Source of the DNA: Segatella copri
GTDB taxonomy: Bacteria > Bacteroidota > Bacteroidia > Bacteroidales > Bacteroidaceae
Assembly (NCBI RefSeq): GCF_019249795.2
Contig: NZ_CP156891.1
Coordinates: 1,692,001 to 1,756,000 of the forward strand
Reading direction: 5' to 3'
DNA length: 64,000 bases
The notes below the pieces were generated by a model. That model had not been told where the DNA came from. It made no database searches and worked only from the letters and a program-made list of their open reading frames with translations. Shown here in pieces: positions 1 to 9,900 of the stretch (positions are counted from its first letter, which is position 1; each line of letters begins with the position of its first letter). Both the position numbers and the translations under genes were made by a program.

Positions 1-86
1 TGCCTAAAAAAGCAACTTTTGGCACCACTATCGGGACTTTTTCCGCATTTTCGTTTTCTCATCTTGAATTGTTTTAAAAAAATAAG

Positions 87-196
87 TCATAGTTTTCTCC
101 CCCACAACTCATAGTTTCTTTCATCATAACTCATAGGTTTCTTCCCAGCATCTCATAGGTTTCGGCATCATATCCCAAGGTTTTCAAGCCCAAAAG
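87..196. repeat. Array A: five 22-nt degenerate tandem repeats
   Basis: Units start at 87, 109, 131, 153 and 175. The first four begin TCATAG followed by a T-rich stretch and end in a variable C/A-rich half. The fifth begins CCAAGG. Spacing is exactly 22 nt throughout. The array is non-coding, since 22 is not a multiple of 3. It lies in the gene-free 336 bp left of the arabinan locus. Confidence 0.75.
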
Positions 197-211
197 GACT
201 AAAAAAACAAA

Positions 212-319
212 CGGACAAATTGAATTTGTCCGGACAAATTGCCCGCATCCTCACAAGATTCTTATTTTCAAGAACTTACAAGCCACCGGACAAAGAGCCG
301 GACAAATTCAATTTGTCCG
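212..319. repeat. Two identical perfect palindromes plus a half-site
   Basis: Palindromes at 212-232 and 299-319 each have 10-base arms CGGACAAATT / AATTTGTCCG around one central base. The centre is G in one and C in the other, so they are reverse complements of each other. An extra half-site CGGACAAATT overlaps the first at 231-240. No T-run follows on the minus strand, so this does not look like a simple terminator of the neighbouring GH43 gene. It could be a regulator site for a gene beyond the left edge, or a folded RNA. Confidence 0.6.
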
Positions 320-336
320 TGTTTTAAAAATCGAGG

Positions 337-1362
337 CTATTCCAGCGTCAGCCACCCATCTTCCGTCCAGTTGACTTTCTTCTGAACCAGGATGCTGGCG
401 CCATTCTTTGGCATGCTGTAACCATGACAGAAGAAGAAATCGCCATCAGGGAAAGAGTAGGCAGAGCAATGACCCATCGCCTCATATTCTTTCTTATCGC
501 CTTCCAGAATCAGCGTACCACCGCCATTGCGCATGTCTCTGCCTGCCTTATCCAGATAAGGACCGGCAACCTTCTTGCTTCTGCCCACGGCAACACGATA
601 GTTGCTCTTGATGCCACGGCAGCAGTAATCCCAGCTCACGAAGAGATAGTAATAACCACCATGTTTCATGATGAAAGGAGCCTCGATGGCATTGGTACCG
701 GCAAACTTAGAAGTAGGATTCGGTTCTGCTGATGCATCGCCTACGGCATGACGGCGGGCGATGGTCTGAGGCTTGGCGCCCTTCTTGACATGCATCGACT
801 TCTTATCCAACTTGATCATCTGGATGCCATCCCAGAAAGAGCCCCAGGTAAGCCAAGGGTTTCCCTTCTCATCAACAATGAAATTCGGATCGATGGCATT
901 CCAGTTGTCTCTATCGCCCTTAGAGGCGACGAGGCAGCCCTCATCCTTCCATCCATCCTTATCAGATAAGGAAGTATTGCTCAGCAAGCCGATGGCAGAA
1001 GTATTCTTGCCAAAGGTGGAACAGGAATAAGCCAGATACCACTTGTTCTTGAAGCGGATAACATCCGGAGCCCAGATATGCGTGGTAAAACCTGGCACAC
1101 TATCATGCGCCCATGCCGGAATCTCGCTGTTCTTGAGCACGCCCTGAGGAACGATGGTCCAATGCTTGCGGTCGGTGGAAGTCATCTGCGTGATGCCATG
1201 ACCTGTGCAGTAGAGATAGTACTTGCCATTCTCATACGCCATCACGGGGTCGTGGACAAAAGGAGTATCTACAACCAAAGGCTGTTGTGCACGAGACTCA
1301 GCTGGCGCTAGCATCATGGCTATCGCCACAATGCCAAAATATTTCATTGCAGTTTGTTTCAT
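337..1362 (-). CDS. GH43 arabinan endo-1,5-alpha-L-arabinanase-like enzyme
   Basis: This 341-residue secreted glycosidase of family GH43 has a five-bladed propeller fold. A signal peptide covers about residues 1-26, ending at SRAQQ. The three expected carboxylates are visible: the base in VHDPV (D38), the modulator in NAIDPNF (D158) and the acid in NAIEAPF (E227). The histidine of MGHCS (H298) matches the conserved metal-site histidine of arabinanases. The family cleaves internal alpha-1,5 links of arabinan. It is the last gene of the arabinan cluster, 110 nt after another GH43 gene and behind a terminator-like hairpin, so it may be expressed less than the genes upstream. An arabinofuranosidase rather than an endo-enzyme is possible, but overall length and motifs favour arabinanase. 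Confidence 0.88.
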   Translation of the reverse strand: MKQTAMKYFGIVAIAMMLAPAESRAQQPLVVDTPFVHDPVMAYENGKYYLYCTGHGITQMTSTDRKHWTIVPQGVLKNSEIPAWAHDSVPGFTTHIWAPDVIRFKNKWYLAYSCSTFGKNTSAIGLLSNTSLSDKDGWKDEGCLVASKGDRDNWNAIDPNFIVDEKGNPWLTWGSFWDGIQMIKLDKKSMHVKKGAKPQTIARRHAVGDASAEPNPTSKFAGTNAIEAPFIMKHGGYYYLFVSWDYCCRGIKSNYRVAVGRSKKVAGPYLDKAGRDMRNGGGTLILEGDKKEYEAMGHCSAYSFPDGDFFFCHGYSMPKNGASILVQKKVNWTEDGWLTLE

Positions 1363-1388
1363 CTGTATATCTTCTCTATTTTTTTAAC

Positions 1389-1425
1389 AAAAAAGGGGAG
1401 TCATAGCTTCACTGCTTAACTCCCC
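1389..1425 (-). terminator. Hairpin with T-run between the two GH43 genes
   Basis: Arms GGGGAGT (1395-1401) and ACTCCCC (1419-1425) are followed on the minus strand by TTTTTT. It sits just after the stop of the upstream GH43 gene and before the start of the next, so it may act as a partial terminator inside the operon. Confidence 0.6.
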
Positions 1426-1472
1426 CAAAGATTCTACTTAGATTCTTTTATACCTTAAAAACTAACTAACAT

Positions 1473-3131
1473 TTATTTTTTCTTGCCCCAGAAGCTCTTG
1501 CTACCACTGACGCCAGAGTATACGATAGTCAACTTGCGAGGACTAGCCTCCCAGTCAACCTCACGCTGTACCTTGAGCTTGGTAGTACCGATGGTGAGTG
1601 TATTAGAAGAAGTATCAAAGTTCCATACCTTCACATTAGGCCAAGCCGTACCACCCGTCATTGAGCCGTCGGCATTGAGTGTAAATTCGGTGCTGACGCG
1701 CTGTTTGCCATACTCATAAGCGAGGTCGATACCTTCCCAAGTGCCAGCCAGTTCGCTAGCCTTGATAGCCACTTGTGGCACAGCGCCATAACGCTCAGGC
1801 ATGACAACAGGCCATCCGTTCTCATTCCACTTGATACTGCGCACGCCACCCATCATCAGGGCGTTGCTATAAGCATTTCCACCTACATTCTGTGGGAAAC
1901 GCTGCTGGGATACATAATACCAGTTGCCCGCGCCATCGTCGAAGACGGCACAGTGGCTGATGCCTACCCAACCATATCCCTGGCTGAACTTATAAGGATG
2001 AGTCAAGACGGTAGGATTGTCACCTGCGCCATTGGCTGCATTAGTCACTCTGTTGTTCATCGTCTCGTAAGGACCGTCCACATTCTTGGAACGAAGCACA
2101 CGGGTGTTGTAAGGAACATCCAAGCCATCGTAAGCCAAGAAGAGATAATAATATCCATCATGGTATACAACCTCAGGAGCCTCAGCTCCCTGCCAACGAC
2201 TACCGTTGGTACGAGTGAAGATAAGCTTTCCGTAAGGAGCAATCTCATCTGCTGTACCGTATGACTTAGGAAGTTCTTTCAAGGTCTTGCCTGTCTCTGG
2301 GTTCAACTGCACGGCAGCGATACCGCTGTGCCAAGAGCCATAGATAAGCCAGTGCTCGCCATTAGGTGTGATGATGAACGAAGGGTCGATGGCATTGAAC
2401 TTGAAGTAGCCGTCCCAGTCGCTGTTCGATTTGCGAGTCCAGTTCTTACCCTTATCAGAAGAAGAGCAAATCACGAAACCCTTGTCTGTCCACTTGTTGC
2501 TGGCTGGGTCCGTAGTCTCTGCCATACCGATGAAGGCACGCTCCGTCCAAGAGCCATCATAGGTAATGCCACCTGTCTTGATGTAGTTGTCCACCACGAT
2601 GGCATAGTACATACGATAAAGATTATCCTTCACTTTTCTTACGCAAGGAGCCCAATAGCCATATTTTGGGTTGGCGATAGGAGCCAAACCTTGCTCAGCA
2701 CGAATCTCGTTCAACTTAGCCTTCACCCAAGCAGGAGCCACCTTCATCGTACCACCGAGATATTCCCAGTTTACGAGGTCTTTGCTTCGACGAGCATGGA
2801 AGTGTCCATGACCATCGTGGGCATTGCCATAGCTGGCATCAGTCTGATACATATAATAATAGCCGTCGGCTGCCTTCATCACCGATGGGTCGTGCACATT
2901 GGCAAGATTCCACTGGCTACGCTTACTCCAGTCGGCTATGGATACATAGTTATCAACATAGGTTGGGCACTTGTAGTTTGCTAAGTCGGCATCCGTTGGA
3001 TCACTAGGTGTTGGAGTAGGCGTAGGAGTTGGTGTAGGCTTTGGATCGTCAATTGGGTCATCGCCTCCACTGCTACAGCCTACCGCCAAAGTACAAGCGA
3101 GCAATAGTACTAAAGTATGAAGTTTCTTCAT
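1473..3131 (-). CDS. GH43 endo-arabinanase lipoprotein with C-terminal accessory domain
   Basis: This 552-residue protein has a lipoprotein signal (LAVGC, C19) followed by a low-complexity Pro-Thr linker at about 31-42, so it is probably tethered at the cell surface. The GH43 domain starts near residue 75. Its catalytic residues are seen in NVHDPSV (D81), NAIDPSF (D249) and GAEAPEV (E317). The last 100 residues form a separate beta domain of the kind found at the C-terminus of extended endo-alpha-1,5-arabinanases. The family hydrolyses arabinan backbone outside the cell and so produces oligosaccharides for the SusC/SusD pair upstream. It lies 131 nt after the surface lipoprotein gene, with a hairpin in the gap. 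Substrate is inferred from family and context. Confidence 0.88.
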   Translation of the reverse strand: MKKLHTLVLLLACTLAVGCSSGGDDPIDDPKPTPTPTPTPTPSDPTDADLANYKCPTYVDNYVSIADWSKRSQWNLANVHDPSVMKAADGYYYMYQTDASYGNAHDGHGHFHARRSKDLVNWEYLGGTMKVAPAWVKAKLNEIRAEQGLAPIANPKYGYWAPCVRKVKDNLYRMYYAIVVDNYIKTGGITYDGSWTERAFIGMAETTDPASNKWTDKGFVICSSSDKGKNWTRKSNSDWDGYFKFNAIDPSFIITPNGEHWLIYGSWHSGIAAVQLNPETGKTLKELPKSYGTADEIAPYGKLIFTRTNGSRWQGAEAPEVVYHDGYYYLFLAYDGLDVPYNTRVLRSKNVDGPYETMNNRVTNAANGAGDNPTVLTHPYKFSQGYGWVGISHCAVFDDGAGNWYYVSQQRFPQNVGGNAYSNALMMGGVRSIKWNENGWPVVMPERYGAVPQVAIKASELAGTWEGIDLAYEYGKQRVSTEFTLNADGSMTGGTAWPNVKVWNFDTSSNTLTIGTTKLKVQREVDWEASPRKLTIVYSGVSGSKSFWGKKK

Positions 3132-3178
3132 TGTTTCCTTACGTTTAGTTAGTTTTTATATCCTTTATATTTTCTTTC

Positions 3179-3230
3179 TAATAAAGGCAGGTCTATGGAA
3201 GCCTGTTAGCATCAAGACCTACCTTTATTA
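3179..3230 (-). other. Intercistronic hairpin
   Basis: A 16-base arm starting TAATAAAGG (3179-3194) pairs with 3215-3230 with one mismatch. It lies between the surface lipoprotein stop and the GH43 start. No U-run follows on the minus strand, so an mRNA stability or processing element is as likely as a terminator. Confidence 0.5.
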
Positions 3231-3262
3231 TTATAGTTTTGCCAAAGATTTCTCTTCGAGGA

Positions 3263-5074
3263 TTATCTGCGGTGAGCACGAGTATAGTGCTTGCGAGCAG
3301 AAGATGTAGAATCGAACTTCAAGCAGCTGCTATCTACAGTAAAGTCAACATTGACATCATCAGCCTCTACAGGAATATCCAAATAATACTGTGTAGAAAC
3401 CTGTCCTGTAGTACCAACCATCACTGCCAAAATATTAACCTTACCATTTTGATTGGCTACATAAACTTGTACTTTGGCACCATTCATACCAGCAAGCCAA
3501 GTTGCCCATTCACCCTGAGTTCCTGCATGAGAGATACTAGGAGCACCATCACCACCTACAGCGGCGCCCCATCCCCAGTTGTCAGAACGGAACACACCAT
3601 ACTCACTCAAATCAGCCTTGCGGAGGACTATTACATAATTGTTAAAATTAGCAGCTGCGCCATAATTAGTCAGAGAGAATGCACGAACTTCACCAGAAGG
3701 GACATGAACATCTGCATCAAGGTGAGCACTCCACCATGGACTAGTGCAATCCTCTGCACCCAAGACTGCAGGGCTAGGGGTTACGAATGTAGCAGCACTC
3801 TTCGTTACATTAACATCGAAAGTTGTCTTAACACCATTTTTTGCTGTTACCGTAATAGCACGCTTACCAACCTTCATAGGTACACTAGAGAAAGTTAACT
3901 TATCAAGAGCAATGTCACGAGTCTTGCCATCCAAATATGTAGCTTGTACTGCCAAGCCTTTTACATCTAAAGCCAAAGTTGCATTTTCTGGCAATGTTAT
4001 ACCAGAAGCTTCATAATATGTATAGTCAAGACGTTTAGGCGCACTTACTATATGGAGAGCTGTGATAGCTGGCACAACTTCGAATGTCTTCTGTGCAACG
4101 ATAGGAGTAGAAGCATTCTCGCCCTTGAATGTCTTGTTATAGATGACGATGAGGTTCTTGGTGCCAGAAACATCCATATCGTTGATGGGAGAGAAATAAA
4201 GTTCCTTGGCAGGAATTACCTTGGTTATACCTTCCTCGAAGGTTACGGTAGCAGATACATTCTCCATTGCCTTCTCTAGGGGTGTATTCTCGTCTACTTC
4301 GGCAGGAACATTGTTCAACACCATAGAAACCGGAGCCTTATCCTGGGCAGATGTATAACCGCCGATAGGTTCTACGTTGCTCTGCATGAAATCGATGTAA
4401 GAGCCCTCAGGTACCAGGAAGCAACGGATGTTGGTATTGCTCTCGTCTGCATTCAGATTAGCAATCTTAGATGGCTGAATGTAGGTCTTGGTAACAGTAC
4501 CATTGGTAATCTTCACCATGAAAGTATCTACACGGGAACGGTCAACCGTCAATGTTACCTTACCACCCAACTTATCTACACCCTTGTCTGTATCAGTTTC
4601 AAAGGTGAGATTACTCTGCACGCAGCTTCTGTCGATATGGTCACCCCACTCAGAGTTACCGCTTGGCTGGTTATCAAAACGGATAGCACCATACTCGGTA
4701 TAACCTGTTCCGCCACGATCCACATCATTGGTGATGACGAGGGCAAAGTTCTTATAGGTGTTAGTCGCAGAAGGATTGATGTTCAGATTGAACACGGCAT
4801 TCCACTTCTGGTTGTCTTGAACCAAATAATACTTTGAGAATGAAGTCCAAAAGCCTGAAGAGAAATCAGTATTACCTACAGTATAGACATCCTCATTCAT
4901 ACCTACGAGCACTTCCTCTGTAGATTGGTTAGCTTTTTCGATTGAATCAATCTTTTCAGAGAGCCAATCAGGAGAGTTGACGCTAAACATGTCACTTCCC
5001 TCACATCCTGTAATCGCTGTCAATGCCATGGCTGCCACGCAGAAGACGGCTGCTAATTTATTTAGACGTTTCAT
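3263..5074 (-). CDS. Surface glycan-binding lipoprotein of the arabinan locus
   Basis: This 603-residue lipoprotein has lipobox AITGC (C24). Position directly after SusC and SusD is where SusE/F-type surface glycan-binding proteins are encoded, and no catalytic motif is visible. The middle (roughly 250-430) holds Ig-like repeats of the bacterial group seen in adhesins. Recognisable pieces are KTFEVVPAITALHIVSAP and a second strand-rich unit with YLDGKTRDI. The C-terminal ~150 residues are Trp/Gly-rich and could form the glycan-binding module. The protein ends in an unusually basic tail (RKHYTRAHRR). The role, holding arabinan at the surface, is inferred from context. The family is poorly conserved in sequence. 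Confidence 0.7.
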   Translation of the reverse strand: MKRLNKLAAVFCVAAMALTAITGCEGSDMFSVNSPDWLSEKIDSIEKANQSTEEVLVGMNEDVYTVGNTDFSSGFWTSFSKYYLVQDNQKWNAVFNLNINPSATNTYKNFALVITNDVDRGGTGYTEYGAIRFDNQPSGNSEWGDHIDRSCVQSNLTFETDTDKGVDKLGGKVTLTVDRSRVDTFMVKITNGTVTKTYIQPSKIANLNADESNTNIRCFLVPEGSYIDFMQSNVEPIGGYTSAQDKAPVSMVLNNVPAEVDENTPLEKAMENVSATVTFEEGITKVIPAKELYFSPINDMDVSGTKNLIVIYNKTFKGENASTPIVAQKTFEVVPAITALHIVSAPKRLDYTYYEASGITLPENATLALDVKGLAVQATYLDGKTRDIALDKLTFSSVPMKVGKRAITVTAKNGVKTTFDVNVTKSAATFVTPSPAVLGAEDCTSPWWSAHLDADVHVPSGEVRAFSLTNYGAAANFNNYVIVLRKADLSEYGVFRSDNWGWGAAVGGDGAPSISHAGTQGEWATWLAGMNGAKVQVYVANQNGKVNILAVMVGTTGQVSTQYYLDIPVEADDVNVDFTVDSSCLKFDSTSSARKHYTRAHRR

Positions 5075-5114
5075 ATTATATCCTATTATAAATATATAAA
5101 TTGTTATTTTGGTT

Positions 5115-5150
5115 TTCCTATGGGGCTATCCTTAAGACCCCCCATAGGAA
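5115..5150 (-). other. Intercistronic hairpin after susD-like gene
   Basis: Perfect 11-base arms TTCCTATGGGG (5115-5125) and CCCCATAGGAA (5140-5150) lie between the SusD stop and the surface lipoprotein start. No strong U-run follows. Such a hairpin can protect the upstream susC-susD message or reduce read-through. Confidence 0.55.
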
Positions 5151-5159
5151 TAGATATTA

Positions 5160-6917
5160 TTAGTTGCCCAAGTTAACTACAGGATGAACAGTCCAACCTC
5201 TTCCGAAGAAATCAGATGAGTTATCCGTATTCGTATTAGCTGAGTTACCTGTCAAGTTAGGGTTATCATTCAACAAGCCCTGATAGATAGGCAGGAACTC
5301 ATGACCTGGTACGTATGTATCGTAAGAGCTCTTCACCTCTGAATCAACACCTACCAAAGAGTAGCTTACCGACTCCTTTGCCTTGTATGGAGAACGACGG
5401 AAGGTTCCGTGCTCCTTCAACTGAGCCAAACGACCCTGATCATAGAAGAATCCCCAACGAATCAAATCGAAACCACGACCATACTCGCAACCGAACTCCT
5501 TTGGACGCTCTACATTGGCAATCTGCTCGAAGAGCTTATCCTTGGTATCGAAGTCTGAGAGACTCAAATCCTTCAGGTTGGCACGCTCACGAACCTGGTT
5601 AATCCAGTCGATAGCCTGCTGTGTAGGACCGTTCACCTCGTTCTCGCACTCTGCAGCACGAAGCAAAACGTCAGAGTAACGCATCATACGGAGGTTGATA
5701 CCGCAATGAAGACCGGTTGTCACCTTATCATAAAGGTTGGTACGGAAATTGGTCCACTTAGCGATAGGAAGACCACCATAGTTGTTGTTGGTTATGATGG
5801 TATCAGAAGCTGTCATCTCGCTCTTGTAAGCTACGTTACCATTCTCAAAACCAACCCAGTCTGTCTCGTATGTACCGATGGTCCAGTAGAGACGTGGATC
5901 CAACTTACCAGCTGTGGTACGCTCCTGCTTGAAGAGGTTGTACAACCATGGAGAAGCTGAGAGGTCTGCCCATCCACCGAATCTACCTGGAGCGAAGTTA
6001 GACTCTACGGCATGACCCTGTGTAGCATTAGGACTGGTATTACCAGGAGTCCACTCATCATCTACACCCTGTGAACCGTAGTCGAGATACTGGATTTCGA
6101 AGAGGCTCTCGGCATTGTTCTCATAAGCAGAACCCTCACGGAAGTTGTCGCCATAGTTGGCCATCAGCTTGTAAGAGCCATACTTCTTGTTCATGATGTC
6201 CTTGAGTACAACGAGTGCATCGCTATACTTATGGCGCTGCATCAGAGTGCGGGCATAGTAGCCGGCAGCAGCACCGCAGGTAGCACGACCCTTTGCCCAC
6301 TCGCCACCCTCATCACGTGATGGGAGGAGAGTCATTGCCTCTGAGAAGTCCTTCTCTACCTGATCGAGCACATCGTCGTAGGTACTGTTCTTGCCATAGA
6401 GACCATCCAGAGAAGAATAGTTGGCATAATCAGTTATCAGCGCAGGATTCTGGTAATATCCTGCCAATGTATAGTATGAATAACCGCGGAGGAAGAGAGC
6501 CTGTCCCTTGATTCGCTTCATGCTTTCGCTGAGCGAAGCATCATCGCCTGTGGTACGTGAAAGAATGAAGTTACATACATTAATAGTATAGTAAGCCTCA
6601 CGCCAAGGCCACATGGAGATTTCATCCGTCACAGGGTCGTTCATGTCATCGAATGGCATGTACCATACCTGTGATGAGTTCCATACCTCATCGCCACGTG
6701 TCACATCGAGGGTATAACCCACACGTGCCGAAGAACCTTCCATACGAATATGGTTGTATGCTGCAATAACGCACTCCTCCAGATCATCAGCATTGAAACC
6801 GAAGGTACCGGTGGTCTGCTGGTTAGGATTGGTAACATCCAACTTGTCCTCGCAAGATGTGGTAGCCATAGCACCGAGGCCAAGGAAGAGAGCTAATGAT
6901 AATTTATATAGTTTCAT
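5160..6917 (-). CDS. SusD/RagB-family outer-membrane lipoprotein (arabinan locus)
   Basis: This 585-residue lipoprotein has signal and lipobox ATTSC (C22). The alpha-helical TPR-like core of SusD proteins is recognisable in the segment with LRGYSYYTLAGYYQNP at about 145-160, and in the C-terminal RMMRYSDVLLRAAECENEV and FDLIRWG stretches. SusD proteins sit as a lid on the SusC barrel and bind the incoming glycan. The gene lies 52 nt after the partner susC-like gene and is clearly co-transcribed with it. Arabinan specificity is inferred from the downstream GH43 enzymes only. Confidence 0.93.
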   Translation of the reverse strand: MKLYKLSLALFLGLGAMATTSCEDKLDVTNPNQQTTGTFGFNADDLEECVIAAYNHIRMEGSSARVGYTLDVTRGDEVWNSSQVWYMPFDDMNDPVTDEISMWPWREAYYTINVCNFILSRTTGDDASLSESMKRIKGQALFLRGYSYYTLAGYYQNPALITDYANYSSLDGLYGKNSTYDDVLDQVEKDFSEAMTLLPSRDEGGEWAKGRATCGAAAGYYARTLMQRHKYSDALVVLKDIMNKKYGSYKLMANYGDNFREGSAYENNAESLFEIQYLDYGSQGVDDEWTPGNTSPNATQGHAVESNFAPGRFGGWADLSASPWLYNLFKQERTTAGKLDPRLYWTIGTYETDWVGFENGNVAYKSEMTASDTIITNNNYGGLPIAKWTNFRTNLYDKVTTGLHCGINLRMMRYSDVLLRAAECENEVNGPTQQAIDWINQVRERANLKDLSLSDFDTKDKLFEQIANVERPKEFGCEYGRGFDLIRWGFFYDQGRLAQLKEHGTFRRSPYKAKESVSYSLVGVDSEVKSSYDTYVPGHEFLPIYQGLLNDNPNLTGNSANTNTDNSSDFFGRGWTVHPVVNLGN

Positions 6918-6969
6918 ATCAAATGTTCTTTTAAATAATAATGAATCTTATTCTTGTCTATTCTCATTA

Positions 6970-9900
6970 TTAGAATGTGAAATGGAGACCGCACATAAAC
7001 GTTCTGGCACTTGGGAAAGAGCAGAAGTTATAACCTGGGGTAAAGGTACCGCCAGCGTAGTCTACATTATATCCATGATAGCCTGTGAAGGTGTAGAGGT
7101 TCTGTGCTGATACATAGAGACGTACACCACTTACATATCCACCAAACCACTTGTCTGGGAAGTTGTAGCCCAACTCTACGTTGGCTATCTTCCAGTAAGC
7201 AGCATTCTGAATCTTGCGAGAGCTGAAGAGGTCGTTCCAGCCTAATGTTGCATTGTTGGCTGCATAGGTGCGTGGAACACTAGAGAGGTAGGTAGAACCA
7301 TCCTCTGACCAGCGGTTGGCATCCAGCATTCCTACTTCCTTGTTGCCATAGCCGTAGCAAGAGTTCAAACTGTTATAGATATCATCTGATACATGATAAT
7401 TCAAAACTCCGTAGGTTGAGATGTTGAGGTCGAAACCCTTATACTCCATGTGAGTGCTCAAACCGAAGTTCACCTTTGGAAGACCACTGCCCAATACGGT
7501 CTGGTCGTAAGCATCGATTACGCCATCTGGTTCTCCGTTAGGACCTGAGATATCCTTGTAGAGACAATCACCAACATTGGCTCCCTGCTGGGTTGCATGT
7601 CCATCAAGTTCATCCTGTGTACGGGCGATTCCCTCGTAAACCCAACCATAGAACTTACCAATCTCCTGACCTACGTAAGTAGCGTATGCACCCGTAATGT
7701 ATGAATTCTTACCGATACCCAGAGAAGTTACTTTATTCTTCAAGGTACTTACGTTGGCGCTGATATCATACTTGAGGGCATGATCGCGGTTGCGGTAGGT
7801 AGCGCTGAACTCGAAGCCACTGTTCTCCATAGAGGCAGCGTTCATGGTTACAAAGGTGTTGGATACACCGGTCTGTGCTGGCACAGGAACTGAGTAAAGC
7901 AGGTCTTCTGACTTGTTCTTATACCACTCGGCAGTGAACTCCAAACGGTTGTTGAACATTGCCAGGTCGATACCCACGTTGGTGGTCTTCTTCTTCTCCC
8001 AGGCGATATCGTTGTTCACGAAGGTAGAAACGGCAGAACCGGTTACAAGACTGTTGCCGAAGCTGTAAGTCATGTTGTTACGGTTCATGCTAGCCATATA
8101 CTGGTACTCACCAATGTTCTCGTTACCGAGCTCACCATAGCTGGCACGAATCTTGAACATGTTAACGATGTCGCGGCTGATAGGGAAGAACTTCTCCTTA
8201 TCGAAGCGCCAACCTAAAGATACAGATGGGAAGGTTGCCCAACGGATGTTCTTGCTCAAACGGGAGCTACCGTCACGACGTACTACTGCAGAAAGCAGAT
8301 ACTTCTCATCATAGTTGTAGTTCAAACGACCTACGTACGATGCCAGACTATGCTTATACTCGTATGACTCAGAGTAAGTATTCTTGGCATTCTGAAGCTG
8401 GAGGAAGTATGGCTCAGTGAAGTTGATACCCCAACCAGTCAGGAGGTTGGTATTTTCCTCCTCGTATGTCATACCGGCGAGCAGGTTGATGTTGTGCTTG
8501 CCAATCTTGCCATCGTATGTGATGGTATTCTCAACCAAGGCGTCGCTGTAGTTGCGTGAGCCCTTGGTAAGGCGCTCATTCTCCTTGGCAAGATATACAC
8601 GGTTGCTCTGAATCCAGGAAGGAATCCAGGTCTTATCCTTTGCCTCTGTCTTGCTGTAAGAGAGGTTTACATTATAGTGAAGACCATGGTTCTTGCTCTT
8701 GATACCTACCATGCCCAACAAATCTACGTCGGCAGAAGCGGTACCTACGAAGCGGTCAACCAAGGTGTTGCGCTGCAGGAGGTTATTAACCAGCAATGGG
8801 TTAGAAGCTGAAATATCACCATGTACGCCATCATAGTAAACACCATAACCGTAAGCATCGTAGCGATAACCGTTTGCAGCACCTACCTTGTCATCGAGAA
8901 CCCATGTTGACTTATCGTAAGCCTTGATGGTTGGCTGCATCAGAAGTGTACCACGGAGCACGTTGGTTACATCACCATACAGACCCTGGACATACTCTGA
9001 GGCATTGGAAAGACCCATGTTGTCCTGGTTAGAGTGAGAGTAAACCATGCTGGTACGAAACTTCACGAACTTGGTGTCCATGGTATTGTTCACACGGGCT
9101 GTGTAACGCTCGTAGTTAGGACCTGCACCTTCCAAGGTACCCTTCTGGTTATAGTAGTCGAGAGATACATTATAAGTACTGTGAGAGCTACCACCGCTGA
9201 GGGCTACGTTGTGGTTCTGTCGGATACCGGTCTTGAATACCTCGTCAAACCAATCTGTGTTGGTTTCGTCCTGGAAATGATACATTCCATCCTCGCCCAT
9301 CTTGTAACCGCCAGGCAGAGGAGTGTTGGAATTCTTGCAAGCCTGACCCAGATAGTTGCTATACTGGTCGGCGTTCATTACATCATATACATCGCCAGGA
9401 ATCTGGTCAACACCAAAGTAACCGGAGTAGTTCACCTTCAGAGGCTGGTCTTTCTTACCATTCTTGGTAGTGATAATAACGACACCATTCGCAGCACGAG
9501 AACCATAGATGGCACCCGCAGAAGCATCCTTCAGAATCTGAATGGTCTCGATATCATTTGGAGAGAAGTCACGGATAGTGGTACCCATTGGCACACCATC
9601 GATGACATAAAGAGGAGCTGTGCTACCGAAAGAACCGATACCACGAATTCTCACACTAGGATCTGCACCAGGCTGACCGTCTGATGTAATCTGCACACCG
9701 GCAACCTTACCTTCAAGCATAGTAGAGATGTTAGAGTTTGACACCTTCTTCATCTCCTCAGCATTTACGATAGATACAGAACCGGTAAGGTCTGCCTTTT
9801 TCTGTGTACCATAACCCACTACTACAACCTGGTCGAGCACCTGATTGTCGGCAGAGAGTTGGATAGATTCGATAATGGCACGACCGCGCACTGCAATCTC

